A stretch of 60,240 bases of DNA from Streptomyces sp. ISL-12 (GCF_018614415.1 NZ_JAGGOO010000047.1:1-60240); one strand, 5' to 3'. Shown: positions 15,200 to 23,938, counted from the first letter of the stretch. Numbers and translations are program-made. Notes: generated by a model not told the origin, from the letters alone.

Positions 15200-16908
15200 G
15201 CCCCACCGCCCTTCCCGCCGGTCCGGAACACGGGCACGTCACCTTCCTCGGTGCCGGACCCGGAGATCCGGGACTGCTGACACTGCGCGCCGTGGAGGCG
15301 CTGGCGCACGCGGACGTCCTCGTCGCCGAGCACGAGGTGCTCGACGTCGTACGTACGCATGCCCGGCACGGCGTGGCCGAAGTGCACACCGACCCGGACC
15401 CGTCCGGTGGTCCGGTCCCGGGCACAGGCACACCTCAGCTGGCGGTCGTTGACGGCTCGTCAACAACCGCTGGTGTCCCCGCCGTGCGGGATGCCGCACA
15501 TCTTGTCATGGAGGCCGCGCGGGGCGGCAGGCGGGTGGTGCGTGCGGTCTCCGGGGACCCCGGGCTCGACACGTACGCCGCCGAGGAGATGCTGGCGTGC
15601 GCCGCCGCCGGGGTGCCCTTCGAGGTGGTTCCCGGTATCGCGTCCGCCGTCGGTGTGCCCGCGTACGCCGGTGTCCCGCTGCGGGACGCCGAGGGCGCGG
15701 ACGTGCGGTTCGTGGACGCCCGCACGGCCTCCGACCGGTGCTGGACGGAGGTCGGCGCCTCGGACGGCACGGTGGTCGTCTCCACGACGCTGGACTCGGT
15801 GGCGGCCGCCGCGGGCGAGCTGGTGTCGGCGGGCCGCAAGCCGGACACGCCGATGACGGTGACGGTCGCCGGTACGACGACCCGTCAGCGCACCTGGACG
15901 GCGACGCTCGGCACCATCGCCCAGACGCTGAAGCAGGCCAAGGTGCTGCCGTCCCCGGACGGCGGCCGGCCGGTGATAGCCGTGGTCGGCGAGCGCTCCG
16001 CCCCCGCCCAGCGTGACCAGCTGTCGTGGTTCGAGTCCAAGCCGCTGTTCGGCTGGAAGGTGCTCGTGCCGCGTACGAAGGAGCAGGCGGCGTCGCTCTC
16101 CGACCAGCTGCGCTCCTACGGGGCCGTCCCGCACGAGGTCCCGACCATCGCCGTCGAGCCGCCGCGCACGCCCCAGCAGATGGAGCGGGCGGTGAAGGGG
16201 CTGGTGACCGGCCGCTACGAGTGGATCGCGTTCACGTCGGTCAACGCGGTCAAGGCCGTCCGCGAGAAGTTCGAGGAGTACGGGCTCGACGCGCGCGCCT
16301 TCGCCGGGATCAAGGTCGCGGCGGTGGGCGAGCAGACCGCCAACGCGCTGATCGCCTTCGGCGTGAAGCCGGACCTGGTGCCGAGCGGGGAGCAGTCGGC
16401 GGCCGGGCTGCTGGAGGACTGGCCGCCGTACGACCCGGTCTTCGACCCGATCGACCGGGTCTTCCTGCCGCGCGCCGACATCGCCACGGAGACGCTGGTC
16501 GCCGGGCTGATCGAGCTGGGCTGGGAGGTCGACGACGTCACCGCCTACCGGACGGTACGGGCGTCGCCGCCGCCGGCCACGACGCGGGAGGCGATCAAGG
16601 GCGGCGGGTTCGACGCGGTGCTGTTCACCTCGTCGTCGACGGTGCGGAACCTGGTCGGTATCGCGGGCAAGCCGCACAACGTGACGGTGATCGCCTGTAT
16701 CGGCCCGGCGACGGCCAAGACGGCCGAGGAGCACGGGCTGCGGGTCGACGTCATGGCCCCCGAGCCGTCGGTACTGAAGCTGGCCGAGGCCCTGGCCGAG
16801 TTCGGGATGCGGCGCCGGGCGGCGGCACTGGAGGCGGGCGATCCGGTGACGCGGCCGAGCGAGCGGCGGCCGGGGTCGCGGCGGCGGCGGTCGACCACGA
16901 CCAGCTGA
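15196..16908 (+). CDS. hemD: Bifunctional uroporphyrinogen-III C-methyltransferase / uroporphyrinogen-III synthase
   Basis: A 570-residue fusion. The N-terminal ~250 residues are an SAM-dependent tetrapyrrole methylase (FLGAGPGDPGLLT at 16-28, SGDPGLDTYAAEEM around 117). The C-terminal part, from about residue 280, is a HEM4 uroporphyrinogen-III synthase (VLVPRTKEQA, then FTSVNAVKAV and FTSSSTVRNL). The synthase closes and inverts the linear tetrapyrrole; the methylase diverts it towards sirohaem or cobalamin. The only start fitting the N-terminal domain is TTG at 15196, overlapping the hemC stop as TTGA. The methylase half looks divergent, so its activity is less certain than that of the synthase. 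Confidence 0.93.
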   Translation: MSPTALPAGPEHGHVTFLGAGPGDPGLLTLRAVEALAHADVLVAEHEVLDVVRTHARHGVAEVHTDPDPSGGPVPGTGTPQLAVVDGSSTTAGVPAVRDAAHLVMEAARGGRRVVRAVSGDPGLDTYAAEEMLACAAAGVPFEVVPGIASAVGVPAYAGVPLRDAEGADVRFVDARTASDRCWTEVGASDGTVVVSTTLDSVAAAAGELVSAGRKPDTPMTVTVAGTTTRQRTWTATLGTIAQTLKQAKVLPSPDGGRPVIAVVGERSAPAQRDQLSWFESKPLFGWKVLVPRTKEQAASLSDQLRSYGAVPHEVPTIAVEPPRTPQQMERAVKGLVTGRYEWIAFTSVNAVKAVREKFEEYGLDARAFAGIKVAAVGEQTANALIAFGVKPDLVPSGEQSAAGLLEDWPPYDPVFDPIDRVFLPRADIATETLVAGLIELGWEVDDVTAYRTVRASPPPATTREAIKGGGFDAVLFTSSSTVRNLVGIAGKPHNVTVIACIGPATAKTAEEHGLRVDVMAPEPSVLKLAEALAEFGMRRRAAALEAGDPVTRPSERRPGSRRRRSTTTS

Positions 16909-16931
16909 GGCGGTTCCACGAGCAGGAGCGC

Positions 16932-16955
16932 GGGGCGCCCTTTCGGGGGCGCCCC
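16932..16955. terminator. Terminator closing the rex-hemACD operon
   Basis: A nine-bp stem (GGGGCGCCC/GGGCGCCCC) with a short loop lies 24 bp past the hemD stop, between hemD and a convergent gene, so it can serve both strands. Confidence 0.8.
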
Positions 16956-16990
16956 GTTCCGGCGTCGCGCGTATCCCCGGCGTTCCTTCT

Positions 16991-17938
16991 CTACTTCTCT
17001 CCCTGCACCATCTTGGGAAGTTGCTCCAGGACGTTGGCACCGGCGTCCACGAGCGGGTTCGGTGGGCCGGCGGCGATGAGTTTGACCAGTTCCCCCACGA
17101 CCTCGGCTCGCTGGTCGTCGGTCAGCTTCGCGTCGTTGAGGAGGCGTTCGGCGGCCAGGTAGCGGGAGAACTCCAGCGGCTGGTCGAAGTACGCCTTGAG
17201 GTGCTCCGCCGCGGTTTCCTGGCTCTTGATGAACGTCCGGCTGATGAACGCGGCCAGGGCGGCCGCCACGGCGCCGAGCGCGCCGGCGACCGCTGCCGCC
17301 GCCGTCTTCTCGGCCTGTACCGCGGCCGCGACGAAGCCGATGAGGAGCAGGAAGCCGAGTGCCATGGCGATCTGCGCGCTGATGAACGACCTCTTCGCCT
17401 GGCCGGTGGCGATGTCGTGGTAGAGGGCCAGGCGGGAGTGGGTCACGTCCCACAGGCTCGCGAGGGCGAGTTTGTGGGCGCGGTGGTCGCGCTGCTCCGC
17501 CCGTTCCGTCGGCCGGGGGTGCGGCGAGGCATGTCCGGCCGCGTCCCGGGGTCCGGCGGGACCGTCCGACTGCTGGGGCACCGTCGGGATCTCGTCCCGC
17601 TCCCCGGCCAGCACGGAGGTCAGCCGGTTCTCCGCCTCGCGCAGGGAGGCGCGGGCCTCGGCCCTACGGCGTGCCTCGGCACGTGCCGTCTCCCGCCACG
17701 AGATCACGCTGGCGACCACGCCGACGCCTGCGCCCACCACGACGGCCCAGTGGTCAGGGAATGAGCTCACGTAGTCGGTGAACCGTTCACCGGTCAGACG
17801 GGATCCGACGAACGCGATGCCGAGGGGGGCGACGGCAGCCGTGCAGACGACTCCGAGCGTCAAGCGTCGTTCCGGCAGGAACCGCAGGAGTGAACGCCGG
17901 GGAGGCCGCTGGTCCGGTGAAGGGCTGGAGGTAGACAC
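16991..17938 (-). CDS. Four-helix membrane protein resembling TRADD-N-associated membrane-domain proteins
   Basis: A 315-residue protein with two hydrophobic helices near residues 27-48 and 62-80, a long charged helical stretch rich in Arg/Ala/Glu (about 82-175), and a helical hairpin of two more membrane segments (about 190-235). A cytoplasmic helical tail ends in KMVQGEK. The YHDIATGQAKRSF segment before the third helix resembles that in proteins annotated with a TRADD-N-associated membrane domain. Those were predicted by comparative genomics to act in bacterial immunity or cell suicide. The assignment is from memory and tentative. It starts with GTG at 17938, is convergent with hemD, and stands alone in an accessory insert. 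Confidence 0.5.
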   Translation of the reverse strand: MSTSSPSPDQRPPRRSLLRFLPERRLTLGVVCTAAVAPLGIAFVGSRLTGERFTDYVSSFPDHWAVVVGAGVGVVASVISWRETARAEARRRAEARASLREAENRLTSVLAGERDEIPTVPQQSDGPAGPRDAAGHASPHPRPTERAEQRDHRAHKLALASLWDVTHSRLALYHDIATGQAKRSFISAQIAMALGFLLLIGFVAAAVQAEKTAAAAVAGALGAVAAALAAFISRTFIKSQETAAEHLKAYFDQPLEFSRYLAAERLLNDAKLTDDQRAEVVGELVKLIAAGPPNPLVDAGANVLEQLPKMVQGEK

Positions 17939-18083
17939 GGTTGACCAGATTGCCGCATGCGCGGGCCCGCTGTGAGCAGATCACGCAGGCACGTTCTTGC
18001 CCCGGGCCGGTGTGCGCGGTGGAGCGGGACCCTGTTGCGGGACAGCGTGAGCATGTCGGTCCTGGGTGTCATCGGGGTGCTCG

Positions 18084-18309
18084 AATGAGCGGTGGTGGCC
18101 GTTGGCGTACTTCCGTACGGCCCAGCACTTCACCCTCAAGCAGAACCCGCTCACCCGGGCTGGCGTTCACCTACGAGGAACTGGCCGCCCGCGACAAGGC
18201 CAACCTCGACATCACCTGGCTCCGCGACCCCAGCCTCGACGACGCGGACAGCCTTCCCGCGCCCGAGGTGCTCGCCGCCGACGCCGGACCCTGTCGTCGA
18301 AAACCGTGA
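18084..18309 (+). pseudogene. Remnant of a type I restriction N-6 DNA methylase (HsdM C-terminus)
   Basis: The translated stretch FTYEELAARDKANLDITW, followed by RDPSLDD and LPAPEVLAAD, resembles the conserved C-terminal region of HsdM-type N-6 methylases. The preceding WPLAYFRTAQHFTLK lies in a different frame, so a frameshift near 18163 separates them. Nothing of the catalytic NPPF/Y domain is present. The fragment ends at a stop within a perfect hairpin. I read it as a decayed relic of a restriction system; the parent family is likely but not certain. Confidence 0.5.
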
Positions 18310-18340
18310 ACACTTCGGGCTGAAGTGTTCACGGTTTTCG
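18298..18340. terminator. Perfect 19-bp inverted repeat with five-base loop
   Basis: Arms of 19 bp read CGAAAACCGTGAACACTTC and its exact complement around the loop GGGCT. With A and T runs at the stem ends it is a good bidirectional terminator between the methylase remnant and the convergent DUF397 gene. It is more AT-rich than its surroundings. Confidence 0.8.
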
Positions 18341-18365
18341 GGAGAGGGGTCCGGTGGGGAGGGCG

Positions 18366-18572
18366 TCAGTGGTCGGAGGCGTACGGCAAGAAGGTCGCCC
18401 AGGTGGTGGGGGTGACGGTGAGGTGACCCCGGTGGGGGTCCTTCGAGTCGCGGATGAGGATGTGGGCGGGGGCGGTGGCCATTTCCACGCAGGAAGGGCC
18501 GTCGGCTGAGCTGTAGCTGCTCTTTATCCATGTGAAGCCGCAGTGGTCGTAGCCGGAAGGCTTGAGGCTCAT
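18366..18572 (-). CDS. DUF397 protein, partner of the WhiJ-like regulator
   Basis: A 68-residue protein with the DUF397 signature FTWIKSSYSSADGPSCVEMA, then ILIRDSKDP and a C-terminal WATFL. DUF397 proteins include BldB and the small protein beside WhiJ. They are thought to modulate a neighbouring HTH regulator by direct contact. The ATG overlaps the stop of the WhiJ-like gene by four bases (ATGA), so the two are translationally coupled. There is no membrane segment or signal, so it is cytoplasmic. Confidence 0.9.
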   Translation of the reverse strand: MSLKPSGYDHCGFTWIKSSYSSADGPSCVEMATAPAHILIRDSKDPHRGHLTVTPTTWATFLPYASDH

Positions 18573-19402
18573 GTCTCTCCCCGCAGTTTCTCGATGAGGG
18601 CCAGCGACTCCCGTGGGGTGAGAGCTTGGGCCCGGATCATTCCGTAGCGAACGTCGAGGACGGTGGTGTCCCTGGGATCGCTGAGCACGCGGCTCGTCAG
18701 CGGTGCCTCCACGAGTCCCACGGTTGATCCGTCCCTGAGCTTGAGCAGCCGGAACGAGCCGTCGATCCCCGAGTTCTCCTCGCACGCCAGGGGCAGAACC
18801 TGGAGGTCGACGTTCCGCAACCGGGCTACCTCCAACAATCGTTCGAGTTGCTCGCGCATCACCATCTTCCCCCCGATCAGGCGGCGCAAGGTCGCCTCGC
18901 ACGTGACGAAGTTGAAAAGCGGCTTGGCCGTTGGGCTCCCGAGGAGGGTCTGACGGGCCAGTCGCGCCGATACCTGGCGCTCCAGCTCCTGCTCTGTGAA
19001 GGGAGGCCGACGGGAACTGAATACCGTGCGCGCGTAAGCCTCGGTCTGCAACAAGCCGTCGATCACCGAGGCGTTGTACGAGCAGATCTCGACCGCCTCC
19101 GCCTCCAGGCGCTTCACGTCCCGTACCTTCTTCGGGTACCGGACGTCTGCCAGGTCCTTCTTCAGCGCGGCGATCTTGCCGCCCGCTTTGAGGGCCTTGT
19201 CCGCCGCCTCCAGGTACTCGGGACGCGGAATGCGCCGCATCCGTTCGACGGACGAGACCAGTTCCTCGCCGTAGCCGATGGCCGCTCCGAACTCCGGCTG
19301 GGTGAGGCCGGCGGACTCGCGCCACAGTTTCAGTTGCCGGGCGACCGTCCTGATCACGCCCGTTGCCTCGCCGTCCTCCGGACTCACGTCCCACTCGTCC
19401 AT
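18569..19402 (-). CDS. WhiJ-like XRE-family regulator (HTH plus DUF5753)
   Basis: A 277-residue protein. An N-terminal XRE helix-turn-helix (LKLWRESAGLTQPEFGAAIG, residues 25-44, then SSVERMRR) is followed by a DUF5753 domain from about residue 100, with GLLQTEAYAR and the VLPL...GIDGSFRLL segments. This architecture occurs in WhiJ and dozens of Streptomyces paralogues, each normally paired with a DUF397 protein and often with a HATPase-type kinase. All three are present here, although the kinase gene is broken. It probably represses local promoters until relieved by its DUF397 partner. The target and signal are unknown. Confidence 0.88.
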   Translation of the reverse strand: MDEWDVSPEDGEATGVIRTVARQLKLWRESAGLTQPEFGAAIGYGEELVSSVERMRRIPRPEYLEAADKALKAGGKIAALKKDLADVRYPKKVRDVKRLEAEAVEICSYNASVIDGLLQTEAYARTVFSSRRPPFTEQELERQVSARLARQTLLGSPTAKPLFNFVTCEATLRRLIGGKMVMREQLERLLEVARLRNVDLQVLPLACEENSGIDGSFRLLKLRDGSTVGLVEAPLTSRVLSDPRDTTVLDVRYGMIRAQALTPRESLALIEKLRGET

Positions 19403-19518
19403 GCCTACCGCCCTCCCGTCGTACGTCCCGGACGGAAACCGGCCGCCATCTGGACAGCTCTCGTCCGCACGGGGTGATCCCCTTCACAGGCTACGCATGC
19501 CTCGACACTCTCTGTGAT

Positions 19519-19919
19519 GTGAACCGACACATCACCTGTACTCGGCACTTCACCGTGCCGCTCTCCGCAACCCGGCGCGGTGCGCGTCTCGCCCGGCTGC
19601 TGGCCGCCGAGCAACTGCACGCGTGGGGTCTGCCGTTGGACCCCGCCCGGCTCGTCGTCGCCGAACTCGCCGCCAACGCCGTGCTGCACGGGCGGGTGCC
19701 TGGGCGGAGTTTCCGGGTCGGTCTCTTCCTCGGGGAAGGCGGGGTGCTGAGGATCGAGGTCGTGGACGCGCGGGGGATCTGTTGCCCGGTCCGGCGGTGG
19801 CGACAGACGGGGAGTCGGGATACGGGTTGTTGCTGGTCGGGGAGTTGGCGGATCGGTGGGGGGTCGTCGACGGGCCCGTGCCGTGCAAGACGGTGTGGGC
19901 CGAGATCGATCCCGTCTGA
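19519..19919 (+). pseudogene. Frameshifted ATP-binding (HATPase, anti-sigma-like) protein
   Basis: From GTG 19519 the frame gives VNRHITCTRHFTVPL and the HATPase N-box ELAANAVLHGRV. After VVDARG (about 19775) the family sequence continues one base out of register as DLLP, then ESGYGLLLVGELADRWGV and CKTVWAEID, ending at 19919. Adding one G to the run at 19772-19776 would restore a protein of about 133 residues like the RsbW/SpoIIAB-type kinases. These kinases normally accompany WhiJ/DUF397 pairs. It is divergent from that pair. Either the gene is dead or the assembly lost one G. Confidence 0.8.
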
Positions 19920-20190
19920 CCGGAGCCCGGAAACACGGGAGCCGGTGGGGCGGAGGCCGGGGCGGCGGGCGGTGAAAGACCAAAGAACTCGGGGAAAGAA
20001 CCCTCCCAACCCGACCAAACCCGGTGTACGTCACCCGGGTGGGTGAAAGGGGCTGGCGGGGCTGGCGCGGGCGTCGCGCGGGCGGGCACTCTCGGGATCA
20101 GGCAACTCCGCCGCATATGACTGCGGCCCCCGCCGGGACTTGCACTCCCAGGGCGAGGGCCTCACCACGTAGGAAGCGAGACCTTCCCTT

Positions 20191-21081
20191 ATGGCTGCGC
20201 GACAGCTTATCCCTGCCCCGAGTTCGCGTCAGGGCGTTGCCCGTACCGCCGCCCCCTCGGGTGTCACGCACGTACGGACGTACCAACCCGACCGGTACAC
20301 CATCATCGGCAACCACCTCGCGCAGCACCGCCAGTTGTCGCTGGTCGCCATCGGGCTCGCCGTGTACATCCTGTCGCTGCCGGACGGCGGCGCCTCCGAC
20401 ATCCGTACGCTCGCCGCCCGATTTCCCGAAGGGCGGGACCGGACCGGGTTCGCGCTGCGGGAGCTGGAGGCCTGCGGGTACATCGAGCGGGTGCGGGAGC
20501 GGGTCGACGGAGGGCGGTTCGTCACGCGGACGTTCGCTCATGACGTGCCGGGGGAGCGGGGGGTGCCTGCACCCGTCCCCGCGCCTGTACCTGCACCTGC
20601 ACCTGCACCTGCACCTGTGCCTGTGCCTGTGCCTGCCGCTGTGCCGGAGGAGTCCGAGCCGGTCCGTAGTGAGCATCATGAGAAGGCCGAGGCGTTGCTC
20701 GTCGGGCTGCGGCGGTGCGACAACCGGTTCACGCTGTCACGGAAGGACGTGCGGCGGCTGGTGCCCGCCGTCGTGGCGTGGTTCGAGAACGGGGCGAGCA
20801 AGGCGGCCGTCCACCATGCCCTGACCCATGACGTGCCCGTTCTCCTGAAACGTCCGGCCGGATTCCTCGCGTACCGGCTGGAAGAGATGCTGCCGCCGCC
20901 CCTGCCGTCCGTGCCGGAAACGGTCGTCCTGGCGACGCGTCGGGAGGACGGGAGGAAACCCTGGTACCCCATGACGAACTGCGCGGGGTACTGCGGTCGT
21001 CCCTTCCGCGCCCCCGAGGGGTCCTGGTGCCGGGACTGCCGGGCGAGAAGGGACGGCGGCCGTGGTGGAATGGCGCCGTGA
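20191..21081 (+). CDS. HTH (DnaD-like) regulator with Pro-Ala linker and C-terminal Cys cluster
   Basis: A 296-residue protein. Residues 30-115 form a winged helix resembling those of replication-initiator or DnaD-like proteins (YTIIGNHLAQHRQLSLVAIG; FALRELEACGYIERVRERV). A linker of alternating Pro, Ala and Val (about 124-152) follows, then a second helical domain (KAEALLVGLRR to FLAYRLEEMLP). The short C-terminus has four Cys in two CxxC-like pairs (CAGYC, WCRDC) that could bind zinc. Such proteins are common in Streptomyces genomes and I do not know their function. Its stop overlaps the AraC-type gene start (GTGA). Confidence 0.7.
   Translation: MAARQLIPAPSSRQGVARTAAPSGVTHVRTYQPDRYTIIGNHLAQHRQLSLVAIGLAVYILSLPDGGASDIRTLAARFPEGRDRTGFALRELEACGYIERVRERVDGGRFVTRTFAHDVPGERGVPAPVPAPVPAPAPAPAPVPVPVPAAVPEESEPVRSEHHEKAEALLVGLRRCDNRFTLSRKDVRRLVPAVVAWFENGASKAAVHHALTHDVPVLLKRPAGFLAYRLEEMLPPPLPSVPETVVLATRREDGRKPWYPMTNCAGYCGRPFRAPEGSWCRDCRARRDGGRGGMAP
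20576..20636 (+). repeat. Hexamer tandem repeat encoding the Pro-Ala/Val linker
   Basis: About ten in-frame copies of CCTGCA, CCTGTA or CCTGTG within the HTH gene encode (Pro-Ala/Val)n. Multiples of six bases keep frame, so the linker length could vary between strains. Confidence 0.85.
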
Positions 21082-21470
21082 GCCGGGCTGTCGAGGAGAG
21101 CAATCGCCGTATGCTGCGGGCGCGGGACGCGATGGACCGGGAGTACGCGCGGCCGTTGGACGTTCCGGCGCTGGCGCGGATCGCGCATGTGTCGCCGGCG
21201 CACTTCACGCGGACCTTCCGGGCGACGTTCGGGGAGACTCCGCACCGGTATCTGCAACGGCGGCGGGTGGAGCGGGCGATGTTCCTGCTGCGGGAGACCG
21301 AGCGGAGTGTGACCGACATCTGCTTCGAGGTCGGGTTCGGCAGCGCGGGGACCTTCAGCCGTACGTTCCGGGACATCGTCGGGCGGTCGCCGCGGGAGTA
21401 CCGGAAGGCGGCGGTGGCCGCGCGCGTGCCGACCTGCTTCACGATGGCGTGGACGCGGCCGAGCGGCTGA
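21078..21470 (+). CDS. AraC-family transcriptional regulator (DNA-binding domain only)
   Basis: A 130-residue protein that is almost only the double helix-turn-helix of AraC/XylS regulators: LDVPALARIAHVSPAHFTRTFR is the first HTH, and VTDICFEVGFGSAGTFSRTFR with GRSPREYR the second, containing the family signature. There is no sensory domain. The GTG at 21078 overlaps the preceding stop, suggesting coupling. A VOC-family gene follows 56 bp downstream; AraC-VOC pairs like this are frequent in actinobacteria and the regulator usually controls the VOC gene. Confidence 0.88.
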   Translation: MSRAVEESNRRMLRARDAMDREYARPLDVPALARIAHVSPAHFTRTFRATFGETPHRYLQRRRVERAMFLLRETERSVTDICFEVGFGSAGTFSRTFRDIVGRSPREYRKAAVAARVPTCFTMAWTRPSG

Positions 21471-21526
21471 GCGGCTGAGCAGTTTTGGATAAGTATCCGG
21501 GTGCTTCGCTCAGTAGCGTGGCGGTC

Positions 21527-21937
21527 ATGTTCAACGCCATCACGCATTCACAGATGTACGTCCTCGATCAGGACGAGGCCCTCGACTTCTACGTCGGCAA
21601 GCTGGGGCTGGAGGTCACGGCCGACATCGACATGGGGTTCATGCGCTGGCTCGCCGTCGGCGTTCCCGGCCACCCCGGGCGGGAGATCCTGCTGGAGAAG
21701 CCGGGCGCTCCGGCCATGTCGGAGGAGACGGCGGAGCAGGTGCGCGAGCTGGTGACCAAGGGGGCGATGGGCGGGTGGCTCATCCTCACCACGGACGACT
21801 GCCGCAAGACCTACGAGACGCTGATGGAGAAGGGGGTGGAGTTCACGGAGGCGCCGACCGAGCGGCCGTACGGGATCGACTGCGGGCTGCGTGATCCCTT
21901 CGGGAACCGTCTTCGCTTCACTCAGCCGAAGGGCTGA
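21527..21937 (+). CDS. VOC-family protein (glyoxalase/bleomycin-resistance fold)
   Basis: A 136-residue protein of two beta-alpha-beta-beta-beta modules: [20 protein letters not shown] begins the first and [20 protein letters not shown] the second. It ends with [14 protein letters not shown], the usual metal-ligand region of this superfamily. Members are lyases, dioxygenases or binding proteins; the substrate is not deducible. It lies directly behind the AraC-type regulator and is probably its target. Confidence 0.85.
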   Translation: MFNAITHSQMYVLDQDEALDFYVGKLGLEVTADIDMGFMRWLAVGVPGHPGREILLEKPGAPAMSEETAEQVRELVTKGAMGGWLILTTDDCRKTYETLMEKGVEFTEAPTERPYGIDCGLRDPFGNRLRFTQPKG

Positions 21938-21993
21938 GACGGCCGACTGTGCGTCGGCAAAGGCATCGCGGGGGCGGGCGTAGCGTAGGTGGT

Positions 21994-22986
21994 ATGTCGA
22001 CGTATGGAAGCTTTCCCGGAAGCCGGCCCCGGCGGCTGAGGTCCACCCCCGTGATGCGTCGGATGGTTGCCGAGACGCGGCTGCATCCCGCCGATTTCAT
22101 CCTTCCGGCCTTCGTGCGCGAGGGCGTGAGCGAGCCGGTGCCGATCGCCGCGATGCCGGGGGTCGTGCAGCACACGCGGGACACGCTGAAGAAGGCCGCC
22201 GCGGAGGCGGTGGAGGCCGGGATCTCCGGGATCATGCTGTTCGGCGTGCCGGAGGAGGGGAAGAAGGACGGGCTCGGGACCGCCGGGACCGATCCGGACG
22301 GGATTCTCCAGGTCGCGCTGCGGGATGTGCGCGGCGAGGTCGGGGACGAACTGCTCGTCATGGCTGATCTGTGTCTCGACGAGTTCACCGATCATGGGCA
22401 CTGTGGGGTGCTCGACGAGCAGGGGCGCGTCGACAATGACGCGACGCTTGAGCGGTATGCCGAGATGGCTCAGGTGCAGGCCGACGCCGGGGCGCACGTC
22501 GTCGGGCCGAGCGGGATGATGGACGGGCAGATCGGGGTGGTCCGGGACGCTCTGGATCAGATCGGGCGAGAGGACGTCGCCATCCTCGCCTATACGGCCA
22601 AGTACGCTTCCGCGTTCTACGGGCCGTTCCGGGAGGCCGTCGGGTCCTCGTTGCAGGGGGACCGGAAGACCTATCAGCAGGATGCCGCCAACGCGCGGGA
22701 GTCCCTGCGGGAGTTGGCGCTGGACCTGGAGGAGGGCGCCGACATGGTGATGGTCAAGCCGGCCGGGCCCTACCTCGACATCCTGGCGAAGGTGGCGGAG
22801 GCCGTGGACGTGCCGGTCGCCGCGTACCAGATCTCCGGTGAGTACTCGATGATCGAGGCCGCCGCCGAGAAGGGGTGGATCGACCGGGACCGGGCGATCC
22901 TGGAGACGCTGACCGGGATCAAGCGGGCCGGCGCGCGGAACATCCTGACCTATTGGGCGGTGGAGGCCGCGCGCACGCTCCGTTAG
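21994..22986 (+). CDS. hemB: Delta-aminolevulinic acid dehydratase (porphobilinogen synthase)
   Basis: A 330-residue enzyme that joins two 5-aminolevulinate molecules into porphobilinogen. The Schiff-base lysines are K203 ([14 protein letters not shown]) and K255 ([12 protein letters not shown]). The metal site reads C127-x-D129 ... HGHC137, a mixture of the three-Cys zinc type and the Asp-rich magnesium type. Length is normal. I took the ATG at 21994 (MSTYGSFPG). It is separated from hemACD by a five-kilobase accessory insert and has no Rex site that I can see. The stop overlaps the convergent SDR gene by four bases. Confidence 0.96.
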   Translation: MSTYGSFPGSRPRRLRSTPVMRRMVAETRLHPADFILPAFVREGVSEPVPIAAMPGVVQHTRDTLKKAAAEAVEAGISGIMLFGVPEEGKKDGLGTAGTDPDGILQVALRDVRGEVGDELLVMADLCLDEFTDHGHCGVLDEQGRVDNDATLERYAEMAQVQADAGAHVVGPSGMMDGQIGVVRDALDQIGREDVAILAYTAKYASAFYGPFREAVGSSLQGDRKTYQQDAANARESLRELALDLEEGADMVMVKPAGPYLDILAKVAEAVDVPVAAYQISGEYSMIEAAAEKGWIDRDRAILETLTGIKRAGARNILTYWAVEAARTLR

Positions 22987-23855
22987 GCGGTCGCGAGCAG
23001 TCGCCTCGTCCAGGCGCGGACGGCTGTGGTCACCTCTGGGGTGGCGTAGCCGAGCAGTGCTTCGGACGGGGTGCCGGTCGGGTCGAGGACCAGGCCGGTG
23101 CGGCCGTCGAGGGCTGTGTCCGTCGCCGCGGTGAGCGGGGAGCGGACGGCCGCGGAGACCGGGGTGGCCACGCCCTGGAGGATCTGGTCCCACAGCGGGC
23201 GCATCGGCGGCGGCAGGATGTCGATGGTCATCTGCGCGGCGTTGTCGGTGGCGGCGGGGCCGGGGTCGGCGGCGAAGACCGAGACGCCGGTGTCCTTGAG
23301 GCGGTCGGCCAGGTCCAGGGTGTGGACCAGGTGGGCCAGCTTGGCGCGGCCGGTCGCCGACATGCCGTAGTGCGGGCCTGGCGGCTCGACAGCCTCGGGT
23401 TCGTACACGGGCTGTGCGGCCATGACGGCGCTGGACGTGATGTTCACGACGCGGCTGGGGGCGCCGGCGGTGAGGGCGGGGAGCATCGCCTCGGTGAAGA
23501 CGTACGGGGAGAGGTGGTTGAGGGCCACGCTCGCCTCGATGCCGTCGGGGCTCTCCCAGCGGTGGGTCCACATGCCGCCCACGTTGTTGACCAGGAGGTG
23601 GAGCGGGCCCTCGGCGGTCAGGCGTTCGGCGAGGGCGCGGGTCTCGGCGAGGGACGAGAGGTCCGCCGGGACGAAGCGGGCCGCGGGGGTGCCGGCCGCC
23701 TGGTCGATGCGGGCCACGGCCGCCTTGCCGCGTTCGGTGTCCCGGCCGATGACGGTGACCTGCCAGCCCTGGACGGCCAGGGCCACCGCGGTCTGGAGTC
23801 CGATGCCCGCGGTGCCGCCGGTCACCACCGCCGTACGGGCCGGTACTGCTGTCAT
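22983..23855 (-). CDS. SDR-family NAD(P)-dependent oxidoreductase
   Basis: A 290-residue short-chain dehydrogenase. The cofactor loop is [10 protein letters not shown] at the N-terminus, with NNVGG for NNAG in the middle. The catalytic Tyr appears in [12 protein letters not shown], where YxxxK is not regular; the spacing resembles retinol-dehydrogenase-like SDRs with shifted residues. A C-terminal substrate-binding half follows. I chose the ATG at 23855 ([11 protein letters not shown]); an in-frame codon upstream would overlap the intergenic operator. It is divergent from a LysR regulator that probably controls it, with a T-N11-A box between them. Confidence 0.82.
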   Translation of the reverse strand: MTAVPARTAVVTGGTAGIGLQTAVALAVQGWQVTVIGRDTERGKAAVARIDQAAGTPAARFVPADLSSLAETRALAERLTAEGPLHLLVNNVGGMWTHRWESPDGIEASVALNHLSPYVFTEAMLPALTAGAPSRVVNITSSAVMAAQPVYEPEAVEPPGPHYGMSATGRAKLAHLVHTLDLADRLKDTGVSVFAADPGPAATDNAAQMTIDILPPPMRPLWDQILQGVATPVSAAVRSPLTAATDTALDGRTGLVLDPTGTPSEALLGYATPEVTTAVRAWTRRLLATA

Positions 23856-23938
23856 GCGTGGATCAGCTCCTTGTGTGGGTGCTGTTCCAGCCAACTCCCG
23901 CGTCGCCGAGCAGGGAAGTTCCGGTTCGGCAGCCCGCC

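Noticed and set aside
20576..20636. CRISPR-like periodic repeat
   Set aside because: Six-base in-frame units with no spacers; it is a coding tandem repeat.
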